Source: Pseudodesulfovibrio nedwellii (GTDB taxonomy: Bacteria > Desulfobacterota > Desulfovibrionia > Desulfovibrionales > Desulfovibrionaceae). Taken from it: DNA of 64,000 nt. Position numbers and translations under genes: made by a program. This document shows, piece after piece, positions 14,648 through 23,886 of this stretch (position 1 is its first letter; the number at the start of each line of letters is the position of its first letter). The notes beneath the pieces are model-generated. The model made no database searches. It was not told the DNA's origin and worked only from the letters and a program-made list of their open reading frames with translations. The DNA lies in contig NZ_AP026709.1 in NCBI RefSeq assembly GCF_027923765.1, positions 553,501 to 617,500 on the forward strand, given 5' to 3'.

Positions 14648-16861
14648 ATGGCAAAAAAACGGAAAACAACAGTACAGCATGGCAAAAAAGGACGCGGACC
14701 GGAATTTATCGGATTGTTTTTTTTGTTTTTGTCAGCCTTCCTGTTTCTGAGCCTTTTATCATTTAGCCCTGGCGATCCGAGTTTCAATCAGTCTGTGACC
14801 TCTGGTGCGCTTGTGCAGAATGTAGTTGGATATGCAGGGGCATACTGTGCCGGATTTCTTGTTACAATTTTTGGTATCGGAGCACTGTTCTGGCCGATCT
14901 ATTTTTTGTATCTTGGGCTGACCAAGTTTGTGTCCAAGCTAAAACTTTCGATTACCCGCTGGTTGGGACTTGCTGGATTGTTTATCGCATTCGAGGCATG
15001 GGCCATGCATCCGTGGTTTTCCACGGTGCCACATGACGCCTATGGTCTTATTGGGAGTGGATATTTCGGGCGTGACATCATTACTCGATTTACTATGCCG
15101 TACTTGCGGCCTGTCGGGACATTTCTCCTATGGCTTTTTGTGACTATTATTTCTTTTCAGGGTGTCCTTGGTTTCACCTGGGTTTCTGTGTGGAATTCTT
15201 TGGTCCAATGGTGGGACGCCTACAGCGAGGGAGCGCTTAAACGGCAGGAAGTACGGAAAGCTCGTAAGTCGACAAAGGCTTCGGCAAAGAATGAAACAAA
15301 GAATGCATCCAATGAAGATATGGGTTTGCAGTTTGTTGATCTTGAGTCGGAAACACCAGCAAAACCAAAACCACGATCCAAGCCGAAACCCAAGCCGATA
15401 GCCAAGTCTACGGCTCACGTCGTTTCCGGCAATGGTGATCTTCCTACCACGGAATTGTTGACTCCTCCTGTTGATCGCAAAACCAGTCAGACACAGGAGG
15501 TTTTGCAACCGTTGGCAGATAGACTCAAGGAATGCCTGAATAATTTCAATGTGCAGGGTGAAATTCAACAGGTTGTCCCCGGTCCGGTCGTGACCATGTT
15601 TGAATTCAAGCCCGCGCCGGGTATTAAGGTCAGTAAAATTGAAAATCTGACAGATGATATTGCATTGGCACTGCGTGCTGAATCCGTTCGTATTGAAGCT
15701 CCGATTCCAGGTAAAGACAGTGTTGGTATTGAAATTCCCAATATTGATCGTGAAATGGTCTTTTTACGTGAAGTGCTTGAATCTGAAGAGTTTACACGTT
15801 CAAAGTCGCCGTTAACTTTAGCGCTTGGTAAAGACATTCATGGAGCAACCAAAGTTGCTGATCTGGCTAAAATGCCACACCTTTTGGTCGCAGGTGCGAC
15901 TGGTGCGGGTAAGTCTGTTGGTATCAATGGCTTTTTGTTGAGTCTGCTATATAAGGCTGGCCCTGAAGACGTTAAACTTCTGCTGGTCGACCCTAAGCGT
16001 ATTGAGTTGGCGCCGTATGCGGAGTTGCCTCATCTGGTACATCCGGTTGTCACGGATATGAATCTTGCCAAGAGCGCATTAGAATGGGCCGTGTTCGAGA
16101 TGGACTGCCGATACAAGAAAATGGCTCAACTCGGTGTGCGTAATATTGAAGGATACAATCAAAAGCTGGCTTCCATGGGTGAGAATCTCCCCGAAGAATT
16201 TCAGCATATGAAACCCATGCCATACTTGGTCATAATTATTGATGAGTTGGCTGATTTGATGATGACGGCTGCCAAGGACGTGGAACAATGTATTGTTCGT
16301 TTGGCTCAGTTGGCCCGTGCTGCCGGAATCCATATGATTCTGGCGACACAGCGTCCGAGTGTGGATGTTGTCACCGGTATCATCAAGGCTAACTTTCCCA
16401 CACGTATATCTTTTTTCGTGACTTCAAAGTTCGATTCTCGGACTATTTTGGACGGTGTGGGCGCAGAACGGTTACTAGGCAAGGGGGACATGCTTTTCAA
16501 GCCCAGCGGCGGTAAGCTCAAGCGTATGCACGGAGCGTACGTGGATGAGACGGAAATTGCGCATGTCGTTAAGTTCTGGAAGGAATCTATACCGCAGGAA
16601 TTTGAACTTGATTTTACTGATTGGAAGCAGAAATCAGGTGATGGCGGTGGTTCTGGCCCTGCCGGGCAGTCTGATGACCCTGTGTATGATGAGGCGGTAC
16701 AGTTCGTGCTTACTCAAGGCAAGGCGTCTATTTCCTTGTTGCAACGGCGTTTTAGAATTGGTTTTAACCGTGCAGCACGTTTTATCGAACAAATGGAAAC
16801 AGAAGGTATTCTTGGCCCACAGGAAGGCAGCAAGCCGCGTAAGGTTCTCAAGTCTGAATAA
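14648..16861 (+). CDS. ftsK: DNA translocase FtsK/SpoIIIE
   Basis: This 737-aa septal DNA pump clears and orders chromosome termini during division. The N-terminal region has four membrane helices (about residues 20-180). A Lys/Pro-rich linker follows (about 190-260), with repeats such as KPKPRSKPKPKP. The RecA-like motor has Walker A GATGAGKS and Walker B VIIIDELADLM, and a C-terminal winged-helix gamma domain (about 665-735) would read polar DNA sequences. The start has a weak ribosome-binding site. The lolA-like gene follows at 13 bases and is probably co-transcribed. Confidence 0.95.
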   Translation: MAKKRKTTVQHGKKGRGPEFIGLFFLFLSAFLFLSLLSFSPGDPSFNQSVTSGALVQNVVGYAGAYCAGFLVTIFGIGALFWPIYFLYLGLTKFVSKLKLSITRWLGLAGLFIAFEAWAMHPWFSTVPHDAYGLIGSGYFGRDIITRFTMPYLRPVGTFLLWLFVTIISFQGVLGFTWVSVWNSLVQWWDAYSEGALKRQEVRKARKSTKASAKNETKNASNEDMGLQFVDLESETPAKPKPRSKPKPKPIAKSTAHVVSGNGDLPTTELLTPPVDRKTSQTQEVLQPLADRLKECLNNFNVQGEIQQVVPGPVVTMFEFKPAPGIKVSKIENLTDDIALALRAESVRIEAPIPGKDSVGIEIPNIDREMVFLREVLESEEFTRSKSPLTLALGKDIHGATKVADLAKMPHLLVAGATGAGKSVGINGFLLSLLYKAGPEDVKLLLVDPKRIELAPYAELPHLVHPVVTDMNLAKSALEWAVFEMDCRYKKMAQLGVRNIEGYNQKLASMGENLPEEFQHMKPMPYLVIIIDELADLMMTAAKDVEQCIVRLAQLARAAGIHMILATQRPSVDVVTGIIKANFPTRISFFVTSKFDSRTILDGVGAERLLGKGDMLFKPSGGKLKRMHGAYVDETEIAHVVKFWKESIPQEFELDFTDWKQKSGDGGGSGPAGQSDDPVYDEAVQFVLTQGKASISLLQRRFRIGFNRAARFIEQMETEGILGPQEGSKPRKVLKSE

Positions 16862-16874
16862 TTGGAGAAAATAA

Positions 16875-17567
16875 ATGTCTAGATTGTATATTTCGTGTGT
16901 GGCGGTTTTTTGTGCTTTGTTGATTCCTTTAGGCGCGATGGCTTCTGAACCTGTGGCACCAGAAGATCTGCCTGATCTTATCCAGCAACGTTATGAAACT
17001 TTGAAGACTTTTCAAGCTGATTTTGTTCAGGAGTTAACAAATGTTGCCAGTGGCGAAGTGGAAACTCGTGAGGGGAAGATATGGTTTCGTCAACCGTCAC
17101 AAGTTCGGTGGGAAACCACCAAGCCGGAAAATGAATTGCTCGTTGTCGGTCCAGAATTTGCCTGGAATTACATTGAGGACGAAGAGCTTGCTATCAAATA
17201 CAGTGTGGCAAGTCTTTTGGATTCCAAGACCATTTTACGCTTTATATCCGGTCAGGCCAACATCAAGGAAGACTTTGTAGTCAAGACGGAGTGGCAGGGC
17301 GCCGATGCCGTCCGTGAGCGGTGGGGCAAGGGTTTTACCGTATTGCAGCTCGTTCCCAAGGAAGCTGAGCCGGGTATGGTTCTGGCCTTCGTAGGCGTAG
17401 AATCAGACACCGGCCTGCTTCGACAGGTCATGATCGTTGATTTTTATGGAAACGGCAATGAACTTAGATTGTCCAATGTTGAGTTGGATGTCAATTTGAC
17501 ACCTGATATGTTTAGTTTTGTTCCGCCGCAAGGAACGCAGGTGGAAGACAATACTCAGGGGTTTTAA
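16875..17567 (+). CDS. lolA: LolA-family outer-membrane lipoprotein carrier
   Basis: This 230-aa secreted protein has a signal peptide (about residues 1-24, ending AMASEP). The mature part has the LolA layout: an N-terminal helix with LIQQRYETLKTFQADFVQ, then beta strands with IWFRQPSQVRWE, a typical LolA signature, and LLVVGPEFAWNY. LolA shuttles lipoproteins across the periplasm; some relatives carry other lipids. It follows ftsK closely and overlaps the 3' end of the convergent pseudouridine synthase gene by four bases. Confidence 0.88.
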   Translation: MSRLYISCVAVFCALLIPLGAMASEPVAPEDLPDLIQQRYETLKTFQADFVQELTNVASGEVETREGKIWFRQPSQVRWETTKPENELLVVGPEFAWNYIEDEELAIKYSVASLLDSKTILRFISGQANIKEDFVVKTEWQGADAVRERWGKGFTVLQLVPKEAEPGMVLAFVGVESDTGLLRQVMIVDFYGNGNELRLSNVELDVNLTPDMFSFVPPQGTQVEDNTQGF

Positions 17568-18319
17568 GTAAGCTTTACGGCTTTTTTCAGAGCCTGAAGT
17601 TCACTCTTTGTGAGCTCGCGCCACGTGCCACGCTTGAGGTTGCCCAAGTTTACAGGACCTTGTTGGACCCGTCTAAGGTGAAGAATGGTCAGTCCTAAAA
17701 GGTCGCACATTCGGCGAATCTGTCGATTTATGCCTTGAATAAGTGTGATTTCGACTTGTTGCGTACCTGCTACAGGTTTTTTCAGCTCTACTTTGGCCGG
17801 GGCCAGCGAGTCTCCTTCAGGGAGAGTCATACCTTGTCGCATAGTCTTGATCGCTGATTCCGGCACGGTGCCACGTACTGTCACCTGATAGACTTTGGGT
17901 AGATGGTATTTGGGATGGGTGAGGCGATAACACAGGTCTCCATCCGTGGTCAGCAGGAGCAGTCCTTCGGAAAAATAGTCCAATCGTCCTACAGGGAATG
18001 GCCGTAATCTCCTAATTTCATTGGGAAGAAAGTCCAGAACGGTTTGCCGTCCCTGGGGATCATTGACCGTTGTGACTGTTTCTATGGGTTTGTGCAGAAT
18101 CAGCGTCATGTTTCCGGCTTTACCGGGGAGGCTGATGGATCTGCCATTGACAGCGACGGCGTCAACATCTGGATCAACTTTGATTCCGGGAGAATCAGCA
18201 GTTGTATCGTTGACGGTTACTTGACCACTGAAGACCATGTCGTCTGCGCCGCGACGGGAGGTTACCCCGCACTGGGCGATAAATTTATTCAGTCGGATTT
18301 GTTTTTTTTCATTGGACAT
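17564..18319 (-). CDS. rRNA pseudouridine synthase (RsuA/RluB family)
   Basis: This 251-aa enzyme isomerises specific uridines in rRNA to pseudouridine. An N-terminal S4 RNA-binding domain (about 7-65) starts RLNKFIAQCGVTSRRGAD. The catalytic domain carries GRLDYFSEGLLLLTTDG with the nucleophilic Asp, and later INRQIRRMCDLLG, both family signatures. The RluB/RluE/RsuA subfamilies are hard to separate by eye; the S4 domain favours RluB or RsuA. It is 9 bases downstream of the yedF-like gene on the same strand. Confidence 0.93.
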   Translation of the reverse strand: MSNEKKQIRLNKFIAQCGVTSRRGADDMVFSGQVTVNDTTADSPGIKVDPDVDAVAVNGRSISLPGKAGNMTLILHKPIETVTTVNDPQGRQTVLDFLPNEIRRLRPFPVGRLDYFSEGLLLLTTDGDLCYRLTHPKYHLPKVYQVTVRGTVPESAIKTMRQGMTLPEGDSLAPAKVELKKPVAGTQQVEITLIQGINRQIRRMCDLLGLTILHLRRVQQGPVNLGNLKRGTWRELTKSELQALKKAVKLT

Positions 18320-18328
18320 TCGTTGTTC

Positions 18329-18943
18329 TTAGACACGAATTGTCTTTGTGGCAAGCTGGAAACTGGTCACGATGTCGAGCATATTGGTCACATCGCCTAC
18401 GTCTTTTTGTGCAGTCAGTCCGAAAAATTCGAGACAAGTTCCACAGACTAGGATGGAAACACCATTTTTTTCGAGCTCTTGAAGCGCTTTGAGACATCGA
18501 CTGTCCTCGACGGCAAGCTTAACGGCTCCGTTGACCATGACAATGCGCCACAAATCGTTTCCAAGCTCTTTGAGTGTGCTCAGGAAGTTGAACATAAGGC
18601 TGGAGCCAAGTTCGTCATCTCCGGAACCCATGACGTCCGAAGCAATGAAAATCAATATTTTTTGATTATCGAGATCTTCGATTTCTTGGCTGGACATGAC
18701 TTTGCACACTTCACATTCATTGTTTGCCAATTTGCAGGCGGTCACTATAAAATCCGCCCCGGCTATTTCTGTAGATGTTTCATATCCTTGTACCGTCAGA
18801 AAACGAGAGACATTTTCTTGAGCAGCTTCATTGTCTACAGTGATGTTTAGGCGTTCAGGAGCCTGTTTTTCCAGTGCCTCTTTGGCTTTGAGAACAGGTT
18901 GAGGGCAGGGCAGACCTTTGCAGTCGAGTGAGATATCAATCAT
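18329..18943 (-). CDS. yedF: TusA-DsrE two-domain sulfur/selenium protein (YedF-like)
   Basis: This 204-aa protein fuses two small sulfur-relay folds. The N-terminal TusA/SirA domain (1-75) has CKGLPCPQPV, whose CPxP cysteine normally carries a persulfide. The C-terminal DsrE/F-like domain (about 95-204) contains KILIFIASDVMGSGDDELG and SILVCGTCLEFF with a Cys pair that may accept sulfur or selenium. The fusion matches proteins annotated as YedF, associated with selenium metabolism. The gene has a strong GGAG site. Its exact partners here are unknown, since the neighbouring pseudouridine synthase is not functionally linked. Confidence 0.87.
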   Translation of the reverse strand: MIDISLDCKGLPCPQPVLKAKEALEKQAPERLNITVDNEAAQENVSRFLTVQGYETSTEIAGADFIVTACKLANNECEVCKVMSSQEIEDLDNQKILIFIASDVMGSGDDELGSSLMFNFLSTLKELGNDLWRIVMVNGAVKLAVEDSRCLKALQELEKNGVSILVCGTCLEFFGLTAQKDVGDVTNMLDIVTSFQLATKTIRV

Positions 18944-19106
18944 GTTTTCTCCTTAAAAAAATAAATCACCACAGGTCTCATGGTAGGTCAAATAGATAAA
19001 ATACATCGACTATACGGAATGGAAAGATTTTTTAGATAGGATATCTTCACTTGTCCTCAATGTGTTGAGTCGATATGTAATCAAAATAAAAAGTGATTAT
19101 TAAAAA

Positions 19107-19751
19107 ATGAAAATACCATTTGATCCATTGCGCTTGGTCCCACTTGTTTCCGCCATATTTAATGGTTGGGGCAAAACTTTACGTTTTGAAGAACATGGCG
19201 ACTTTGGAGCTATCGTTGAAGAGGGCCGACAAGGTAAGCCATATATTTTTGCGTTGTGGCATGGGGAACTATTCCCTTTAGCCGCTTATGCAAAACGGTT
19301 TGATTGCCGATTTGCGATCATTGTCAGTCAAAGCAAAGATGGAGAGCTTATTGCCAGATTTCTCGAGCGTAATGGGCATGTTGCTGTTCGTGGGTCAAGT
19401 TCTCGGGGCGGAGTGAAAGCCCTTATCCAAACTAAGCGTTTAATATTAAAAGAAAAATTAATTGGTGGAATCACGGTTGATGGCCCTCGAGGACCTCGGC
19501 ATAAGGCCAAAGATGGCGTTATTCTGCTTGCTCAAAGGACTGGGGCACAAATTGTACCTTTGCGGGCGTCTGTTTCGCGGAAAAAAGTGTTCAATTCCTG
19601 GGATAAATTTGTGGTTCCGTATCCGTTTTCAAAATGTCATTTCCATGTTGGAGAACCTATGGATGTGACAACAGATAAATTGGATAAGGATGTTTTGAGA
19701 CGAGAGAGAGAGCGTTTGGAAAAACGATTGCTTGCACTCGGATCAGCATAA
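19107..19751 (+). CDS. DUF374 lysophospholipid acyltransferase family protein
   Basis: This 214-aa protein belongs to the DUF374 branch of the LPLAT acyltransferases. The catalytic HGELF motif (HxxxxD-type site, about residue 50) is followed by SQSKDGELIARFLERNG, GSSSRGGVKAL and the substrate-binding VDGPRGPRHKAKDG. In sulfate reducers such proteins are thought to acylate lipid A precursors or phospholipids; the substrate cannot be told from the sequence. A bidirectional terminator separates it from convergent gcvT. Confidence 0.87.
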   Translation: MKIPFDPLRLVPLVSAIFNGWGKTLRFEEHGDFGAIVEEGRQGKPYIFALWHGELFPLAAYAKRFDCRFAIIVSQSKDGELIARFLERNGHVAVRGSSSRGGVKALIQTKRLILKEKLIGGITVDGPRGPRHKAKDGVILLAQRTGAQIVPLRASVSRKKVFNSWDKFVVPYPFSKCHFHVGEPMDVTTDKLDKDVLRRERERLEKRLLALGSA

Positions 19752-19782
19752 AAAAGGGGACGCTAAGGCGTCCCCTTTTTTA
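19750..19782. terminator. Bidirectional terminator between the acyltransferase gene and gcvT
   Basis: Perfect 8-bp arms GGGGACGC (19756-19763) and GCGTCCCC (19768-19775) enclose four bases. A runs on the left and T runs on the right let it work for both convergent genes. Confidence 0.88.
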
Positions 19783-19785
19783 TGC

Positions 19786-20871
19786 TTAGTCGACTTTTTT
19801 TCTTGCCGTGCCATCCTTGAAGAAGGGGAGGGCTGCTTTTTGTGCTTTTAGTTCTACACGGGCTGTCTTTACGATAAATTCATCGCCATCGGCATCCTCT
19901 GCTCGAACATATGCCAGCGCGATGCAGTGTCCCAAACTTGGAGCGAATGAACCACTGGTGATTACACCGGTTTTTTCTCCGCTGGGCAACAAGACTTCGT
20001 CGTAATGACGAGCTGTACGGCGTCCGTCGATGCTCAGGGCAATCAAAGATTCTTTTACTTCAGCCAAGCCGGATTTGCCAATATACTCGGTTTCTTTTTT
20101 TAGAAAGAAACCAGCTCCAGCCTCTTTAGGTGTGTGGTCTTCATCCAGATCCTGACCATAAAGCGGATAACCGATTTCTAGCCGCAAGGTATCTCTGGCT
20201 CCAAGTCCAATCGGTTCCACTCGTTCATCCGCTGCCAGCTTTTCCCATATTTTCAGTGCATTGGTGGACGGAAGATACAGTTCATATCCGAGTTCGCCTG
20301 TATAGCCTGTGCGACTGACGATCATGGGGAATCCGGCAACATCGGTTTCTTCGAAGTTGAAATATTTTAGATGATTCCAATTGGAATCCAACAGAGCATT
20401 GAGGACTTCCAGACTTTCGGGGCCTTGTACGTCGATTTTTGCCGTTTCATCACTGACGTCGGTCAGGACCAAGGCTGCAGGGAGATTTGCCCGGATGTGG
20501 TCAAAGTCTTTCTGTCGGCATGCGCCGTTGACAACCAGCATGTATTCGTCTTCGGCTGTGCAGTAGATGATGAGATCATCATTGATGCCACCGGATTCAT
20601 TGAGCAAAAAACCGTAGCGGCATTTACCTGAAGCCAGGGTTTCCAGATCGTGGCTGACGATTTTATTGAGTCCATCTTTTGCTCCGGCACCGGAGAGTTT
20701 GAATTCACCCATATGGCAAATGTCGAAGATACCGGCCTTAGTGCGGGTATGCTTGTGTTCGACAATGATACCTTTATATTGCACTGGCATGTCAAATCCG
20801 GCAAACGGGGCCATTTTAGCACCGTTTTTCCGATGCCACTCAGTGAGCGGTGTTGTGGCGAGAGATTCCAA
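19786..20871 (-). CDS. gcvT: Aminomethyltransferase (glycine cleavage T protein)
   Basis: GcvT transfers the methylene group from the aminomethyl-lipoyl H protein to tetrahydrofolate, releasing ammonia. The 361-aa protein has the family opening TPLTEWHRKNGAKMAPFAGFDMPVQY and the folate-binding GYTGELGYELY region; ARDTLRLEIGYPLYGQDL and a C-terminal barrel follow. The start is TTG, decided by a strong AGGAG 7 bases upstream. No gcvH, gcvP or lpd lies in the window, so the rest of the complex is elsewhere. The large unknown gene 18 bases upstream is probably in the same operon. Confidence 0.93.
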   Translation of the reverse strand: MESLATTPLTEWHRKNGAKMAPFAGFDMPVQYKGIIVEHKHTRTKAGIFDICHMGEFKLSGAGAKDGLNKIVSHDLETLASGKCRYGFLLNESGGINDDLIIYCTAEDEYMLVVNGACRQKDFDHIRANLPAALVLTDVSDETAKIDVQGPESLEVLNALLDSNWNHLKYFNFEETDVAGFPMIVSRTGYTGELGYELYLPSTNALKIWEKLAADERVEPIGLGARDTLRLEIGYPLYGQDLDEDHTPKEAGAGFFLKKETEYIGKSGLAEVKESLIALSIDGRRTARHYDEVLLPSGEKTGVITSGSFAPSLGHCIALAYVRAEDADGDEFIVKTARVELKAQKAALPFFKDGTARKKVD

Positions 20872-20889
20872 TGTAAACTCCTTTTTGAA

Positions 20890-22656
20890 TTACTTGAATT
20901 GGCCGGAGGGGGGATTGCTCGCGACCCGGGATTTCCTGATGGAACGGAATTCATCAAGTAACATAACCAGTTGTTGGTACAATTTTTTGATTTCTCGTCC
21001 ATAGGGTGAAAGTTTTTTTTCGTCGATATTCACATATTTTCTGCGGAGATAGGCGTCGGAAATAACATCGTTGCCTATGATCAGCACTTTAACAACCAAC
21101 TTATCGAAATAATTTACGATTTCGAATTTTAGTTCGTTGAGGATATCCGTCATTAATACCAGCATTTGGTGATAGGAAACAGGTTCTCCCTTGTACTTTC
21201 TATAGCGGAGATCCTCAAGTATGCGAACCTTACGCGCTTGCTGAATCTGTCCATATCTGGCCCAGACTTCCTGATGGAGAGCGTAGTTCTCATTAAAAAC
21301 TTCGTAATTGTCCGGGGCCAACAGGTATCCGTCGAGCACGCGGACTATTTGTGAGTAGTAGTCGTCCGAGTAATCCACGATGCGGTGCATATGTTTGGAA
21401 AGCCACATGTAGAGTACTTTGAGTCGTTTTTCATGGGTGTCGGTATCCGAAATGACTTCACTTCGTTTGTAGTTCACAGGGATGCGATATTCTCCTCGTA
21501 CAATGTCGTTGAGGCGAAGGATCATGTTGCGGACATTCTGAATGATATTCAGACTGTCATTTACCCGTCCCGTAATGGGATGAATGATTTCCTGCTTGAG
21601 AACCGACAGAGCGCGAGCTTCCCGGACGTTTTTGGGACTGTAGTCATGCTGTTGGTATGTGACGCGCAAAATGACAACACGTTTTTTGTCATCAACAAAG
21701 AATCCCTGATCTTTGAGTAACTCAATAAGATCCTTTTGATTCTCATGGATTTGAACAAGGGCTGTTTTTTCAATTCTCGGATATTTTAGAAGTTTTTTGG
21801 GCGTACCTGGAGGCGGAGACATCATCGTCGTGATGGTCCTGTCACTTTGGCCGAGCACGCGCACTATGAAACGTTCATTTTGGCGCAGGAGGCGAATGGC
21901 AAACATGGCCGAAGAAGTACGGCGTTCTGAAACAATGGGGAATCCGTGAAGCTCCATCATGAATTGATAAACGAATAAGCGGTTGCATTCGTACATCAAG
22001 TTGTTGCCGGGTTTGAATTTGCCGATTCTCAGGCCGAATTGTTTAAGTTCGCTATCTAGGTTGGACGGTAAAGATGCATACATTCCTTGCAGAGTGAATT
22101 TTCCGGAACTATCATGAGCTATTACATGGGCGCGTTCCAACTCAAGCAAGAGTGGGAGCATTTTTGAATAGGCATCAATGGAACAAATGTCTTTTCCATC
22201 GAATTCTTCAAGAAATTCATGATGGTATCGTTTGGGCAGACGACTTTGAAATGTACGGATGTTATTTGCGATGACATTTTCTTCTATGGCGCAATTGTCT
22301 TGAAGTTGCATTTCTTCCCAATCAGACAGGGAGTGCAGTGCGTCATACTGGAATATTTCTTGAAATGAATTGAGCTGGCGTTCGAAGGCAACCATGGAAA
22401 ATCCGGGGAGGGCCTTGTACTCGTAAAGGTCGAGTTCAAATGACGGAAGAAGTTCTCGGGCCTGGACGAGTGGGTAGTCCTTGACTTCAAAATATGGCTT
22501 GAGAAGGCAATACTTAATGTGCTTGAAGTCGATGAATTGCTTCAATTCTTCAAGTGTTTTCAGCGTGTGCTGATCGTTTTTTTCTTCACCGGATTCCTGA
22601 AAATCAGGTGCTTTGCTAAAGGCTTTTTCCCACATCAAGAGTTGTCCCGGAATCAA
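20890..22656 (-). CDS. Large hypothetical protein upstream of gcvT
   Basis: This protein of up to 588 aa belongs to no family I recognise. It has no signal peptide or transmembrane helix. It is rich in charged helices, with many Arg, Lys, Glu and Tyr residues, including LNIIQNVRNMILRLNDIVRGEYRIP near residue 385, and may contain coiled-coil segments in the C-terminal 200 residues. The start is uncertain: ATG at 22656 or 22635, neither with a strong ribosome-binding site. It ends 18 bases before gcvT. A cytoskeletal or envelope-associated role is conceivable from composition alone; nothing supports an enzyme. Confidence 0.7.
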   Translation of the reverse strand: MIPGQLLMWEKAFSKAPDFQESGEEKNDQHTLKTLEELKQFIDFKHIKYCLLKPYFEVKDYPLVQARELLPSFELDLYEYKALPGFSMVAFERQLNSFQEIFQYDALHSLSDWEEMQLQDNCAIEENVIANNIRTFQSRLPKRYHHEFLEEFDGKDICSIDAYSKMLPLLLELERAHVIAHDSSGKFTLQGMYASLPSNLDSELKQFGLRIGKFKPGNNLMYECNRLFVYQFMMELHGFPIVSERRTSSAMFAIRLLRQNERFIVRVLGQSDRTITTMMSPPPGTPKKLLKYPRIEKTALVQIHENQKDLIELLKDQGFFVDDKKRVVILRVTYQQHDYSPKNVREARALSVLKQEIIHPITGRVNDSLNIIQNVRNMILRLNDIVRGEYRIPVNYKRSEVISDTDTHEKRLKVLYMWLSKHMHRIVDYSDDYYSQIVRVLDGYLLAPDNYEVFNENYALHQEVWARYGQIQQARKVRILEDLRYRKYKGEPVSYHQMLVLMTDILNELKFEIVNYFDKLVVKVLIIGNDVISDAYLRRKYVNIDEKKLSPYGREIKKLYQQLVMLLDEFRSIRKSRVASNPPSGQFK

Positions 22657-22827
22657 TAATTTATTACAAGTATATCCTGTTCAAATAATTATCTCTTGTT
22701 CATATACATATATGAGCCGAAATACAATGATTTAGGGGTATGGTTTCAGCTCTTTCAGGGATTTGTGTCATGCGGGCTATATTGAATTGTTTTTATTTGA
22801 TATCGGCGAAACAATTGTCCTGAATAA

Positions 22828-22856
22828 TTGACATTCTCTGTGTATTTTGTTATTGT
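22828..22856 (+). promoter_or_regulatory. Sigma-70-type promoter of the DUF6485-like gene
   Basis: TTGACA (22828-22833), a 17-base spacer and TATTGT (22851-22856) lie about 60 bases before the ATG of the small cysteine-rich gene. Confidence 0.55.
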
Positions 22857-22915
22857 CTCGCGGCTTTTGAGGGGGTCTGAATGGGGTCGGACTTAGTGAA
22901 GAAACGAGGCGAGTA

Positions 22916-23119
22916 ATGAAAAAGAAAGATCAGTGTCCTAGGGCAAAAATTAACGAAAAGTATTGCACCTGTACGGCTGCATGCGACAAGCATGGGCTTT
23001 GTTGTGAGTGTTTGCATTATCACAGGCAACGCGGTGAACTTCCTGCTTGTTATTTCACAGTTGAAGAAGAGCGGACGTTTAATAGGTCTGTGGAATTCTT
23101 TATTCAGCGAAGGACATAA
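22916..23119 (+). CDS. Small cysteine-rich protein (DUF6485-like)
   Basis: This 67-aa protein has seven cysteines in its first 45 residues: CPRAKINEKYCTCTAACDKHG, CCECLHYH and PACYF. The pattern resembles the short cytosolic DUF6485 family found in anaerobes, which probably binds a metal or iron-sulfur cluster; the assignment is from memory of the pattern. GAGGCGAG precedes the ATG. A clear promoter and a terminator frame it, so it is a monocistronic unit. Confidence 0.75.
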   Translation: MKKKDQCPRAKINEKYCTCTAACDKHGLCCECLHYHRQRGELPACYFTVEEERTFNRSVEFFIQRRT

Positions 23120-23147
23120 TTGTACCGGTAGTCGTTTGAAGGGAATA

Positions 23148-23174
23148 GGGCGGAGGTGCTCCGCTCTTTTTTTT
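23148..23174 (+). terminator. Terminator after the DUF6485-like gene
   Basis: Arms GGGCGGAG (23148-23155) and CTCCGCTC (23159-23166), around GTG and with one G-T pair, are followed by a run of T. Confidence 0.85.
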
Positions 23175-23249
23175 GAGGGGAGAATCGTTCCTCCACACTG
23201 ACGTCCAATTGCTGAATTCATGAGGAACTCAGTGATTTTTCGGGCAGGA

Positions 23250-23789
23250 TTAAATGTTGGTCATGAGTCCTGTTTCCCAGAGGATGACAAGGTTGGGTGT
23301 CAGTAGTTCTTTGAATTCTTTGACAAGGCAAGTCATTTCTTCCTGAGAGTAATAAAATCCTTCAGAGACTTCATCTGTGTTGGGGATGACTGGCTGTGTG
23401 TTTTTGGGAACGGTGTAGAGGGTTATATGTTCAAATCCGGTTTCCGGTCCGGCTGGAATTTCCATCCAAAAATGAAGATGGTCGACTTCCAGATTCAATT
23501 CATCTTTGAGTGCACGTAGTCCTGCCTCATAGGTTGATTCTCCTGCTCGAGGGTGGGTGCGGGCAGAAATATCCCAACGACCGGGAAAGAATGGCTTATT
23601 GTTGTCCCGTTTCTGAAGAAATATTTTTCCATCAGGGTTCAATACGATGACTTGGACCGAACGATGTTTCAGTAATTGTCGGTGTACTGTCGTTTTGGAG
23701 AGGACGGCCAAAGGACGGTTGTGTTCGTCGACAACTTCAATCGGTTGGTTGTCCTGGGTCGGTTCCAGTGGTTTTTTGTTGAAAATCAT
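23250..23789 (-). CDS. NUDIX hydrolase (IPP isomerase-like)
   Basis: This protein of about 179 aa contains a Nudix fold. The Nudix box is GESTYEAGLRALKDELNL, which has RALKDEL where many members have REUxEE; this matches the branch that includes isopentenyl-diphosphate isomerase and YfcD-like hydrolases. Features LQKRDNNKPFFPGRWDIS also fit that branch. The frame opens with GTG at 23837, but no ribosome-binding site is there. I use the ATG at 23789. The substrate is not predictable; neighbours give no hint. Confidence 0.85.
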   Translation of the reverse strand: MIFNKKPLEPTQDNQPIEVVDEHNRPLAVLSKTTVHRQLLKHRSVQVIVLNPDGKIFLQKRDNNKPFFPGRWDISARTHPRAGESTYEAGLRALKDELNLEVDHLHFWMEIPAGPETGFEHITLYTVPKNTQPVIPNTDEVSEGFYYSQEEMTCLVKEFKELLTPNLVILWETGLMTNI

Positions 23790-23886
23790 ATCGTTGGTTC
23801 CAATATTCTTTGATTTGCCATTCAACTCCGTATACACTTAATATTTCAATTATTCCAGTGTTCAAAAAAGGCTGATGAGGTAAGGA

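Noticed and set aside
14008-14787. 259-aa minus-strand frame over efp
   Set aside because: It mirrors the efp gene and its terminator; efp on the plus strand is unmistakable.
20657-22915. Glycine riboswitch for gcvT
   Set aside because: The gcvT start is 18 bases from the preceding gene, and I see no aptamer-like structure there.
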